From assembly GCA_964479585.1 (NCBI GenBank), contig CAYZMP010000014.1:1-33463 (forward strand): a stretch of DNA of 33,463 bases. The letters run 5' to 3'. Under the pieces are notes generated by a model. It made no database searches. It was not told the origin of the DNA and saw only the letters and a program-made list of their open reading frames with translations. Shown piece by piece: positions 13,964 to 21,229 of this stretch (within the stretch, counting starts at the first letter, position 1; each line of letters begins with the position of its first letter). The position numbers and the translations under genes were made by a program. The DNA is from UBA6182 sp964479585 (GTDB lineage Bacteria; Bacillota_I; Bacilli_A; Erysipelotrichales; Erysipelotrichaceae).

Positions 13964-14805
13964 TTTCGAATATATTGTAGTCCTACACAGTTAAGCCCTG
14001 TGTGTACTCCAACCGTTGATATTAAATCTGTTAAGAAAATTTCTGTTTTTGGAAACGTTTCCTTCATTAACTCATACAGTTGTTGCCCACGCTCTTTGTT
14101 TTGAACATGCGCTACACATATTAAGCAGTTTTCATCAACATTATGTTCTTTAAAATAGTTGATAACTACTTCATATGCTCTTTTCATTGTTCTTACCTTA
14201 TCAAAGGCATCGTTTTTTCCACCAGTATCTTTCGCTACTTTCAACACTGGTTTGATGTTTAAAAAGCCTCCTAGCTTCGCAGCCATAGGAGTAATTCTAC
14301 CTCCACGTGCTAAGTGCTTTAAATCATCTGGAATGATAAAGGTAACACTATCATCCACTGATTTCTCTAATAGTTCTTTGACTTTTTCAACAGGAGTGTT
14401 TTTATTAAATAATTTTCGCGCTGAAACAGCCAAATGCAATTGATTGCTTGCTGTTGCAAAACAATCTATATAATCAAATGGGATTTCAAAACGATCAGCA
14501 GCAGTGTGCATCGCTGACAACGTTGAAGATAACCCTGAACTAATCATCACTCCAAATATAAGTTCAACACCTTCTTCTTTTAGTTGTTCAAACAATTCTT
14601 CAATACGACCTACTGGCGGAAGTGAGGTTTTTAGCATTTTCCCTTGAGCAATCAAATTATAAGTATCTTCAATGGTAATGGTTTCCCCTTCTAAATACAC
14701 TTGGTCGCCATCAATTATTTGTAACGGCAATGCATATAAACCATCCATTTTTACTTGCTGATGATAAATATTACTTCCACTATCGGTGACTACAGCAACT
14801 TTCAT
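13948..14805 (-). CDS. DegV family fatty-acid-binding protein (FakB-like), copy 1
   Basis: A 285-residue DegV protein. It opens with VAVVTDSGSN (the DegV N-terminal strand and DS motif), has the lipid-carboxylate loop KTSLPP (about residues 59-64) and the second loop MISSGLSSTL (about 88-97), and the conserved RGGRIT near the middle. DegV/FakB proteins bind a fatty acid so that FakA can phosphorylate it for phospholipid synthesis. Which acyl chain it prefers cannot be told. It has AGGAGG before its ATG, its own -10 (TATAAT at 14827-14832) and its own terminator. A second DegV gene lies directly upstream but in another transcription unit; no fakA is in the window. Confidence 0.92.
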   Translation of the reverse strand: MKVAVVTDSGSNIYHQQVKMDGLYALPLQIIDGDQVYLEGETITIEDTYNLIAQGKMLKTSLPPVGRIEELFEQLKEEGVELIFGVMISSGLSSTLSAMHTAADRFEIPFDYIDCFATASNQLHLAVSARKLFNKNTPVEKVKELLEKSVDDSVTFIIPDDLKHLARGGRITPMAAKLGGFLNIKPVLKVAKDTGGKNDAFDKVRTMKRAYEVVINYFKEHNVDENCLICVAHVQNKERGQQLYELMKETFPKTEIFLTDLISTVGVHTGLNCVGLQYIRKVSVD

Positions 14806-14826
14806 TTTCTTAGCCTCCTACATTTC

Positions 14827-14832
14827 ATTATA
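14827..14832 (-). promoter_or_regulatory. -10 element of DegV copy 1
   Basis: Minus strand TATAAT 22 nt before the ATG. No convincing -35 is present; the upstream region is the T-run of the preceding terminator. Confidence 0.4.
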
Positions 14833-14840
14833 CATGATTT

Positions 14841-14868
14841 CAAAATAAAACCCACACAAAATGTGGGT
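14841..14868 (-). terminator. Intrinsic terminator of DegV copy 2
   Basis: On the minus strand ACCCACA (TTTTG) TGTGGGT gives a 7-bp stem, followed by TTTATTTT. It starts 6 nt after the stop of DegV copy 2. Confidence 0.85.
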
Positions 14869-14873
14869 CATTT

Positions 14874-15725
14874 TTATAAGACTAGTGATGTTTGAACAGC
14901 GATACTTTTAATGCCTGCGTGAGCTGCAAGTACTGCAGGAAGCTCAGCAATTTCAATTTCAATGTTTTCAATTCTCTGTTTTAGTGCTTTCGCGAAATTT
15001 TCTGCAATTTCTACACCATCACAATGAAGAACATGTACTTTGAAATTATTGGTTGTTGAGTTTTCTACAATCTGTTGGATCATAGTATCAAAGATTTTTG
15101 TTTCTATTCTAGCAGTTGCAAACTTTTCAATAGTTGTCCCACCATTCTCTAAAATCAACAATGGTTTAATCTTCAATAGTGAAGATAATGCTGCAACTGC
15201 AGGAGAAACACGTCCACCACGTTTTAGCTGGTCTAATGTATTTGGATACAAGAAGCTTAATGTCATGGATGTGACACTGTTAGCCATATCAAGTATATCC
15301 TGAACTTGTGCTCCCTCTTGTACCATGGTAGCAGCTTTAATAACAATATCTTTAACTGGACCACCTAATGTTTTTGTATCAACAACATCAATGTTTGTGA
15401 TGTCATGATTGTTTGCTGCTAACACAAAGGCTTGATAAGTACCTGATAAATGTGAAGTCAAAGAAAAAACAAGGATATGATCAAAGTCTTGTGCTTTTAA
15501 CTCTTCCATCATTTTATCTAATAAACCTAAATTTGGTTGTGCTGTTGTTGGAACTGCCTTGTTATTTAGTTGTTCAATCAACTGCTCTGCACTCATCTCA
15601 ACTTGGTCTTGATATTCTTTACCATCAATAATAATTGATAATGGTGCTAACGTAATATTTAATTTTTTTGCTAGTGATTGTGAGATTCCTGTTGATGAAT
15701 CTGCAACGATACAAATTTTACTCAT
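14874..15725 (-). CDS. DegV family fatty-acid-binding protein (FakB-like), copy 2
   Basis: A 283-residue DegV protein starting MSKICIVADSSTG at ATG 15725, chosen over an upstream in-frame codon because AGGAGG lies 8 nt before it and the N-terminus then matches the family. The fatty-acid-binding loops read TTAQPN (about 60-65) and SLTSHLSGTY (about 89-98), and RGGRVSP is in the usual place. Compared with copy 1 the first loop has TAQP in place of TSLP, pointing to a different acyl preference. It is transcribed from a consensus sigma-A promoter and ends at its own terminator, so it should be the more strongly and constantly expressed of the pair. Confidence 0.92.
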   Translation of the reverse strand: MSKICIVADSSTGISQSLAKKLNITLAPLSIIIDGKEYQDQVEMSAEQLIEQLNNKAVPTTAQPNLGLLDKMMEELKAQDFDHILVFSLTSHLSGTYQAFVLAANNHDITNIDVVDTKTLGGPVKDIVIKAATMVQEGAQVQDILDMANSVTSMTLSFLYPNTLDQLKRGGRVSPAVAALSSLLKIKPLLILENGGTTIEKFATARIETKIFDTMIQQIVENSTTNNFKVHVLHCDGVEIAENFAKALKQRIENIEIEIAELPAVLAAHAGIKSIAVQTSLVL

Positions 15726-15750
15726 GCTTATACCTCCTGAGTTCTGTGTC

Positions 15751-15779
15751 ATTATACGTAGATTTACTTTGAATGTCAA
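15751..15779 (-). promoter_or_regulatory. Perfect consensus sigma-A promoter of DegV copy 2
   Basis: Minus strand TTGACA (15774-15779) - 17 nt - TATAAT (15751-15756), both hexamers and spacer ideal. It is the best promoter in the window. Confidence 0.93.
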
Positions 15780-15832
15780 ACAATATGTTTCAGTATTTTG
15801 TTTTTATTCTTTTCTTTTGTTACACTCTTTAC

Positions 15833-15838
15833 TACAAT
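15833..15838 (+). promoter_or_regulatory. -10 element of yigZ, placing the start at the ATG
   Basis: TACAAT ends 7 bases before the A of the yigZ ATG (15845), so transcription from it would begin at or next to the start codon. The -35 region is T-rich without a clear hexamer. Confidence 0.4.
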
Positions 15839-15844
15839 AGGAAT

Positions 15845-16444
15845 ATGAAGTATTTAAAAGAACCTGTAGAAGTGTTATTGGAAATAAAAAAATCGAAGTT
15901 TTTTTGTTATTTATTTTCCATTAATAATGAAGAAGATGTAGCCTCACATCGCTTATCCATTAAAAAACAACACCCTAAAGCTAATCATCACTGTGTTGCT
16001 TATGTCATCAAAGAAAACAATATTCTACGTTTTGATGATGATAATGAACCACAACATACTGCGGGAAAACCAATGCTGCATGTGTTAGAACAACAAGATG
16101 TAGATCGAATTTTAGCCATAGTGGTTCGCTATTTTGGTGGTGTAAAGCTAGGTCGTGGTGGTTTAGTCAAAGCGTATACCCAAAGTGTCACTACTGCTTT
16201 AAATGCTGCCCAATTTGTTGAACCAGTAGTTAAGTATGAAATTTCCTTTATTGCTCCTTTTGAAATCTCTCCTGCAATTGAAGCTTATTTATACCATATT
16301 GAAGCAATTGTACAAACACAGTATCAAGAACATGATGTATTGTTTACATGTATAATGGGCACCATAAACAACGTAGAACAAAAACTAGAAGATTTAAGTA
16401 AAGGAGCTATTTCAAATTTCCAAGCATCTTCATTTCTCGAGTAA
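15845..16444 (+). CDS. yigZ: YigZ/IMPACT family protein
   Basis: A 199-residue cytosolic protein of the IMPACT (UPF0029) family. The N-terminal domain carries the strong signature DDDNEPQHTAGKPMLHVLE and then VVRYFGGVKLGRGGLVKAYTQSV, and the last ~65 residues form the ferredoxin-like C-terminal domain. The family is linked to translation and ribosome-associated regulation, but no firm biochemical role is known in bacteria. The start is ATG 15845 (MKYLKEP); further upstream in-frame codons would add a spurious hydrophobic segment. AGGA is only 3 nt before the ATG, and a -10 lies at a leaderless distance. It is divergent from DegV copy 2 and ends at a terminator. Confidence 0.92.
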   Translation: MKYLKEPVEVLLEIKKSKFFCYLFSINNEEDVASHRLSIKKQHPKANHHCVAYVIKENNILRFDDDNEPQHTAGKPMLHVLEQQDVDRILAIVVRYFGGVKLGRGGLVKAYTQSVTTALNAAQFVEPVVKYEISFIAPFEISPAIEAYLYHIEAIVQTQYQEHDVLFTCIMGTINNVEQKLEDLSKGAISNFQASSFLE

Positions 16445-16476
16445 TGCAAGTGCAAGTCATTTGCATTTGTCTTTTT
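16443..16476 (+). terminator. Intrinsic terminator of yigZ
   Basis: AATGCAAGTG (CAAGT) CATTTGCATT is a 10-bp stem with one G-U pair, followed by TGTCTTTTT. Its 3' arm overlaps the -35 of the zinc operon. Confidence 0.8.
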
Positions 16477-16488
16477 AATGTGTATAAT
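16461..16488 (+). promoter_or_regulatory. Promoter of the znuACB-zur operon with TGCAA/TTGCA half-sites
   Basis: TTGCAT (16461-16466) - 16 nt - TATAAT (16483-16488). Around it lie two direct TGCAA units (16445-16449, 16451-16455) and two inverted TTGCA units (16461-16465, 16494-16498), plus TGTG-N14-CACA spanning the -10. These may be operator parts for the zinc regulator encoded in the same operon, but no known Zur or AdcR consensus is matched. Confidence 0.5.
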
Positions 16489-16514
16489 ATTATTTGCACA
16501 TAAAGGAGATTCCC

Positions 16515-17486
16515 ATGAAAAAAATTCTTATTATACTTTTTGCAGGATTAATCTCATTAGCTGGTTGCACAACCAATCCTGCTGATAATACAGATGAAAA
16601 ACTTACTGTTATTACATCATTGTTCCCACAATATGATTTTGTACGAAACATTGCTCAAGATAAAGTGAATGTATCATTATTATTACCTCCAGGGGTAGAG
16701 TCACATGCTTTTGATCCAACACCATCTCAAATTATATCCATAACACAAGCTGATTTGTTTGTTTACACCAACGCTGAAATGGAGCCATGGATCGAAAGAA
16801 TTGTTGAAAATGTAGATGAGCAAGGTCCTGTCGTTTTAGAAAGCTCTCAAGGCATTCAACTTATTGATAGTGATGATGAACATCACCTCGATGATGATCA
16901 CGACCATGACGATCACGATGATGACGATCACGATGATGACGACCACGATCATCTTTATGATCCACATGTTTGGTTAGATCCACTCAACGCAAAAATCATG
17001 GTAAACAACATTGTTGCTGCACTTAAAGAACTTGATCCTGAAAATGCTGATTTCTATCAAAATAATGCGAATGATTATTTATCGCAACTTGATGAACTAA
17101 ATGAACGATTTGATGAAATATTTGCAAACACTGAAAATAACACGATCGTATATGGTGGTCATTTCGCTTTTGGTTACTTAGCTAACAGATTCAATTTGAA
17201 CATACTATCACCTTATAAGGGATTTTCACCAGACTCTGAACCAACTGCAAATGCTATTGCCTCACTTATTAGCACAGTCAATGAAAACAACATTAAAGTT
17301 ATCTTTTTTGAAGAGTTGATTGAACCAAGGGTTGCTAATGTTATCGCTGAACAGACAAACACAACCGCCATGCTATTACATGGAGCACATAACATAACAA
17401 AACAAGAGATGGATGCTAACATAACTTATTTAGACATTATGTTTGAAAATGCAGATAAAATAGAAGAAGCGTTGTCTTATGAGTAA
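16515..17486 (+). CDS. znuA: Zinc ABC transporter substrate-binding lipoprotein (ZnuA/AdcA type)
   Basis: A 323-residue cluster A-I metal-binding lipoprotein. The signal peptide ends in the lipobox LAGC, with lipidated C18. Likely Zn ligands are H64 (GVESHAFDPT), H151 (DPHVWLDP) and H216 (YGGHFAFGY). Between the first two lies an Asp/His-rich loop (about 119-149, e.g. DHDHDDHDDDDHDDDDHD), the mark of zinc-specific rather than Mn-specific members. It captures zinc outside the membrane and hands it to ZnuB. Start at ATG 16515 with AAAGGAG before it; an in-frame codon further upstream would spoil the signal peptide. It overlaps znuC by 8 nt. Confidence 0.95.
   Translation: MKKILIILFAGLISLAGCTTNPADNTDEKLTVITSLFPQYDFVRNIAQDKVNVSLLLPPGVESHAFDPTPSQIISITQADLFVYTNAEMEPWIERIVENVDEQGPVVLESSQGIQLIDSDDEHHLDDDHDHDDHDDDDHDDDDHDHLYDPHVWLDPLNAKIMVNNIVAALKELDPENADFYQNNANDYLSQLDELNERFDEIFANTENNTIVYGGHFAFGYLANRFNLNILSPYKGFSPDSEPTANAIASLISTVNENNIKVIFFEELIEPRVANVIAEQTNTTAMLLHGAHNITKQEMDANITYLDIMFENADKIEEALSYE
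16911..16940 (+). repeat. 15-bp tandem repeat coding the His/Asp loop of ZnuA
   Basis: Two perfect copies of GATCACGATGATGAC, flanked by degenerate third copies on either side. Each encodes DHDDD. In-frame slippage would change the length of the metal-binding loop without breaking the gene. Confidence 0.9.
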
Positions 17487-18231
17487 GTATATTCAAGCCC
17501 ATGATGTTTCTATCTCATTTGGACGATTAGAAGTACTAAAACATGTTAATTTTCATGTAAAAGAAAATGATTATTTAGCGATTGTTGGTCCAAACGGTTC
17601 AGGAAAAACAACATTAATGAAAGCTCTATTAGGTCTTGTCTCTATTGATTCAGGATCTTTTGAGTATCATCCTTCCTTATCAATTAAAGACATTGGTTAC
17701 TTACCTCAATCGTCGTTTTTACAAGACAAGCACTTCCCTGCTACTGTCAAAGAGATTATAGCTACTGGTTTGGCAAATCAAAGTTTATTTCGTTATTCAA
17801 AAGATGATGAAAAAGCCATTCGCCAAATTAGTATTCTTCTTGATATAAAACACTTACTTAATAAAAAAATAGGTCATCTATCAGGTGGACAACACCAACG
17901 TGTGCTTATGGCTAGAGCCTTAGTTAAAAACCCAAAGATTCTCATTCTTGATGAACCTACATCAGCTCTAGATCCAAAAATTAGAGAAGACTTTTATTCA
18001 CTCATTCATCATTTACACGCACACGAAAACGTAAGCATTGTACTTATCTCTCATGATTTACAATCAGTAAGCGACTATGCTAAAAATATTTTGTACTTAG
18101 ACCAAGAAGTTGTTTATTTTGGTTCAGTTAGCGATATATGTACTTCAGAAGCACTCATTGAACAATTAGGAGCACAAGCAGTAACTGCTTTGTGTCATAG
18201 GCCAGATCATGAACATCACACACATTCTTGA
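17479..18231 (+). CDS. znuC: Zinc ABC transporter ATPase (ZnuC/AdcC type)
   Basis: A 250-residue ABC ATPase. Walker A is GPNGSGKTT (about 38-46), the Q-loop is YLPQSSF, the signature is LSGGQHQRVLMARAL, Walker B is ILILDEPTS and the H-loop is LISHDLQS. The C-terminus ends in a His-rich tail (CHRPDHEHHTHS), common in zinc transporter ATPases. It powers ZnuB. The gene overlaps both neighbours (8 nt with znuA, 23 nt with znuB), pointing to tight translational coupling. Confidence 0.94.
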   Translation: MSKYIQAHDVSISFGRLEVLKHVNFHVKENDYLAIVGPNGSGKTTLMKALLGLVSIDSGSFEYHPSLSIKDIGYLPQSSFLQDKHFPATVKEIIATGLANQSLFRYSKDDEKAIRQISILLDIKHLLNKKIGHLSGGQHQRVLMARALVKNPKILILDEPTSALDPKIREDFYSLIHHLHAHENVSIVLISHDLQSVSDYAKNILYLDQEVVYFGSVSDICTSEALIEQLGAQAVTALCHRPDHEHHTHS

Positions 18232-19033
18232 CCTTTTATCGTATTCATTTCTACAACGAGCATTTATTGTAGGATCTCTAATAGCTATTAGTAGTTCTTT
18301 TTTAGGAATATTTTTAGTGCTTCGAAAATATTCCATGATTGGAGATGGATTAGCGCATGTTAGTTTTGCGACAGTTGCATTAGCCTTACTACTAAATACT
18401 TCTCCACTTATTGTTTCGATACCAATTGTTATTGCATCTTCCTTTTTAATTTTAAAGTTAAGTGAAGAGAATAAAATTGGTGGCGATGCAGCAATTGCGC
18501 TTGTATCAAGTACATCTGTAGCATTAGGTGTATTCATCTCTTCTTTAGCTAGTGGATTTAATGTAGACCTATTTAGCTACTTGTTTGGAAGTATATTAAT
18601 TCTCTCTATGATGGATGTTTATTTTTCATTAATATTATCTATTGTCGTTGTGATTACAGTTCTTTATTATTATCATCAACTTTTTGCCGTTACTTATGAT
18701 GTGGATTTTGCAAAGGTTTCCGGTGTTAATGTTAAGAAGTCAAATTATATACTTGCGGTCTTAACCTCTATAACGATAGTATTAGGTATACGTGTGGTAG
18801 GTACAATGTTAATCTCAAGTTTCATCATTTTCCCAACTGTTATTGCACTAAAGCTACAAACTGGATTTAAAAGAACAATTGCATTAGCTGTCGCATTTTC
18901 ATTGTTTAGTGTATTTTCTGGTATCTTCATTTCTATCATCTTAGATTTCCCTACGGGAGCAACCATTGTATTAATTAACGCCTTGTTGTTTATTGTAGCT
19001 TCACTAAGTTCATTGGTTTTAAAGAAAGGATAA
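18209..19033 (+). CDS. znuB: Zinc ABC transporter permease (ZnuB/AdcB type)
   Basis: A 274-residue ABC-3 family membrane permease with eight or so hydrophobic spans. Family marks include RKYSMIGDGLAHVSFATVA in the first third (the GDGLAHVSF motif) and GIRVVGTMLISSFIIFPTVIA in the last third (the VGxxLxxxxLxxPA-like motif that contacts the ATPase). It forms the zinc channel with ZnuC. The start ATG lies 23 nt inside znuC. Confidence 0.94.
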   Translation: MNITHILDLLSYSFLQRAFIVGSLIAISSSFLGIFLVLRKYSMIGDGLAHVSFATVALALLLNTSPLIVSIPIVIASSFLILKLSEENKIGGDAAIALVSSTSVALGVFISSLASGFNVDLFSYLFGSILILSMMDVYFSLILSIVVVITVLYYYHQLFAVTYDVDFAKVSGVNVKKSNYILAVLTSITIVLGIRVVGTMLISSFIIFPTVIALKLQTGFKRTIALAVAFSLFSVFSGIFISIILDFPTGATIVLINALLFIVASLSSLVLKKG

Positions 19034-19036
19034 TGT

Positions 19037-19456
19037 ATGAAAAATAGCGCAAAAAATTTATTAAGTACTCATAACTTAAAATATTCCAAACAAAGAGAGC
19101 AAGTAATTGATGAGTTATCAAAACATAAGCAACCTCTTTCAGTTGAAGATCTTTATGATTCTCTAAAAAAAGATGGTATTAGTATCAACTTATCTACTAT
19201 ATATCGAACAGTAGAAGCGTTGAGCAATCACAATATTGTGGAAAAAGTATACAGTAGCATTACAAATAGCCATCTTATACAGTTAGCTCACCATCATCAC
19301 CAACATTATCTAGTGTGCATTTCTTGTCATAAAATGATACCAATCGATTATTGTCCAATGGAAGCTCTTTTAGGTCATATTAACTCAAATTATGATTTCG
19401 AAGTTGTTTCTCACCAACTGGAAATCAGTGGTTACTGCCAACAGTGTAGAAATTAA
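19037..19456 (+). CDS. zur: Fur family regulator, probable zinc regulator Zur
   Basis: A 139-residue Fur family repressor. The N-terminal winged helix contains NLSTIYRTVEALSNHNIVEK (about 51-70), the DNA-recognition part. The dimerisation domain has the structural Zn site C94-x2-C97 and C134-x2-C137 and a His-rich stretch H85-H88/H90. Being the last gene of znuACB, 3 nt after znuB, it most probably is Zur and controls the operon and itself; PerR or Fur function cannot be excluded from the sequence. It could also be a candidate for the palindrome upstream of feoA. A bidirectional terminator follows at once. Confidence 0.9.
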   Translation: MKNSAKNLLSTHNLKYSKQREQVIDELSKHKQPLSVEDLYDSLKKDGISINLSTIYRTVEALSNHNIVEKVYSSITNSHLIQLAHHHHQHYLVCISCHKMIPIDYCPMEALLGHINSNYDFEVVSHQLEISGYCQQCRN

Positions 19457-19457
19457 C

Positions 19458-19482
19458 AAAAAAGCAACTTTCGTCGCTTTTT
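19458..19482. terminator. Bidirectional terminator between zur and the convergent unknown gene
   Basis: Arms 19459-19468 and 19473-19482 (AAAAAGCAAC / GTCGCTTTTT). On the minus strand it forms a 10-bp stem with a GAAA loop and T-run; on the plus strand one A-C mismatch interrupts it. It lies between the two stop codons. Confidence 0.8.
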
Positions 19483-20286
19483 CTACATTCTCCACATTTG
19501 TGATAATGGGATAAATTCAAGTGAGTCAGCGTTCTCTTTTGCTTTATGTCTCACTTTTTTTATGTCGTTATCTAAGTTGGCTTGCAACTCTTTGTCTACC
19601 ATAGTTTGAACATACAACATTTTCTTTAGTAAAAACCAAGAAACAATCGCCTCATATATAAGTGCTTGTTTATTTTTTGCGGCTGCAATGTTTTGATTTA
19701 TATTTTCTTTGATTGTATCGGAAAGTGATTGAACTTGTTTTAGTAAATCATCATTGTTATTAAACATGGATTGGTCAATTTCACGCTGAATAGAACCAAT
19801 GGTTTTCTCCTGTTCAATAATTTGGTGGACAATCTTTGTTGTAAGTTGATTCGCTTCTCCACTTACTGCTAATATGTTGTTTCTATAATCTGAAAGAAAT
19901 CCTTTTTGTTCGGTCAGACTATAATAAATACCTTTTGCTAAATAGTACTCTTCTTTTTTGTTTCCTTGTAGAACAATCGCAAAATCACTATCGTTATTGG
20001 TTTTGCCATACAACAAAAATGCACAGACCCAAGCTCTTTTTGGTACTTTAAAAGCATCTTTATATCGTATGATTTGGTTTGCAATCACATCTTTGTTTAT
20101 ATTAAAGCGAAAATCTACCAACACACGAAGATCAGGATACACTTTTACAAGTTCTAAAAAGCTATCATACAAATAATGTTCTTTATCCAATTCAAATAAA
20201 TAATCCTCTAAATAACCATTAAAGCTACTTTGCTGTGAATCATTACGACTGTCTTGAACTTCTTTTAATAGTGCTGAGATACTCAT
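19483..20286 (-). CDS. Unknown helical, partly coiled-coil cytosolic protein
   Basis: I do not recognise this 267-residue protein. It has no signal peptide or clear membrane helix. The first ~150 residues look globular, with aromatic-rich helices and a few strands (WVCAFLLYG, FAIVLQG). From about 150 to 205 is a long polar amphipathic helix (TIGSIQREIDQ..., LLKQVQSLSDTIKENI) likely to form a coiled coil, then a hydrophobic helix (IVSWFLLKKMLYV) and a charged tail. Start at ATG 20286 because AGGGTG lies 6 nt before it; a GTG 9 nt upstream is in frame. It starts 5 nt after the stop of the EamA exporter gene, so the two share an operon. Confidence 0.75.
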   Translation of the reverse strand: MSISALLKEVQDSRNDSQQSSFNGYLEDYLFELDKEHYLYDSFLELVKVYPDLRVLVDFRFNINKDVIANQIIRYKDAFKVPKRAWVCAFLLYGKTNNDSDFAIVLQGNKKEEYYLAKGIYYSLTEQKGFLSDYRNNILAVSGEANQLTTKIVHQIIEQEKTIGSIQREIDQSMFNNNDDLLKQVQSLSDTIKENINQNIAAAKNKQALIYEAIVSWFLLKKMLYVQTMVDKELQANLDNDIKKVRHKAKENADSLEFIPLSQMWRM

Positions 20287-20291
20287 GTTTA

Positions 20292-21182
20292 TCACCCTTT
20301 GCGAGATTTGTATCTTCTCCCTTTAAAATAACGCGAATGCGGCATAAGCTCAAGCATAAAGACCGAACCAAGCAATAAAAAGGCTCCGATAAATAGCTTG
20401 AAAGACAAAACAGACTGAAATACAAGTATCGAAGCAACAACACCAAATATTGCTTCAAATGTCATAATTACTGAAGCACTAGAGGATGTCACTAGCTTTT
20501 GACCATAATTTTGTAAAAAAAACGCAAGACCACTACTAACTACACCTAAATACGCAACATATATAAAACCATTAAAAGCGAAATTATACGATAAAAATGG
20601 TAAAACACAACTCATTAATATGCTCATTGTTAATAATTGAATAATCGATAAAGATATGGCATCGTCAAACTTTGCGTTTTTTTCGAGTTGAATAAAATGA
20701 AAAGCAAACATTAGTGCTCCTAAGACAAGAATAACATCTCCTATTAAAAATGAAAAGCCTCCATCATATGAAATAATGACAACTCCCATAAATGCTAGTG
20801 TGCTTGCGACAAAAACCAATCTAGTTAATGGTCTTCTTTGCTTAATACTATACAAAATAGGTGTAAAGATAACATATGAGGTAATAATGATCGCTGCTTT
20901 TGATGGTGTGCTCATTAACTGACCAAAAATTTGTAGTATCATCCCTGCACTTAAGAATACTCCTGCAATAATTCCTTCTTTCATAAGATCTTTATCATAA
21001 AAGAAATTTCTCTTTTTTGAAAAGACAATCAACACCATTGCACCAATTAATCCTGTAACAGCTAGTATCGCAACTGGATGCCATCCTGATTGCAAGGCCA
21101 ATTCTACGGCCACATATCCCATTCCCCATAAAAATGAAGAAACAAACAGTGCTGTTTTACCCATCGATTTCAATTTATGCAT
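20292..21182 (-). CDS. EamA/DMT family transporter
   Basis: A 296-residue integral membrane protein with ten predicted spans in two EamA repeats of five. The first repeat starts FVSSFLWGMGYVAVELAL and includes the typical TPSKAAIITSYVIFTPIL segment; the second ends ASVIMTFEAIFGVVASILVF, the family's conserved E-x2-F...G region. DMT proteins export metabolites or amino acids; the substrate is unknown. The tail is strongly basic (RYFKGRRYKSRKG). The ATG at 21182 has AAGGAG 6 nt before it. It is divergent from addB and leads a two-gene unit with the unknown helical protein. Confidence 0.9.
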   Translation of the reverse strand: MHKLKSMGKTALFVSSFLWGMGYVAVELALQSGWHPVAILAVTGLIGAMVLIVFSKKRNFFYDKDLMKEGIIAGVFLSAGMILQIFGQLMSTPSKAAIIITSYVIFTPILYSIKQRRPLTRLVFVASTLAFMGVVIISYDGGFSFLIGDVILVLGALMFAFHFIQLEKNAKFDDAISLSIIQLLTMSILMSCVLPFLSYNFAFNGFIYVAYLGVVSSGLAFFLQNYGQKLVTSSSASVIMTFEAIFGVVASILVFQSVLSFKLFIGAFLLLGSVFMLELMPHSRYFKGRRYKSRKG

Positions 21183-21202
21183 TCATGTCTCCTTAATTTA
21201 GT

Positions 21203-21208
21203 TATAAT
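21203..21208 (+). promoter_or_regulatory. -10 element of addBA
   Basis: TATAAT 22 nt before the addB ATG, with GAGG (21218-21221) as ribosome binding site. No strong -35. The divergent eamA gene probably uses an overlapping promoter (TATTAT on the minus strand). Confidence 0.45.
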
Positions 21209-21229
21209 AGTAGTAATGAGGTATCCTTA

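Noticed and set aside
15773..15844. N-terminal hydrophobic extension of YigZ
   Set aside because: It would overlap the divergent consensus promoter, has no ribosome binding site, and YigZ proteins are cytosolic and begin at the chosen ATG.
20243..20458. 71-codon minus-strand frame across the EamA/unknown gene junction
   Set aside because: Out of frame with both real genes and without a ribosome binding site.
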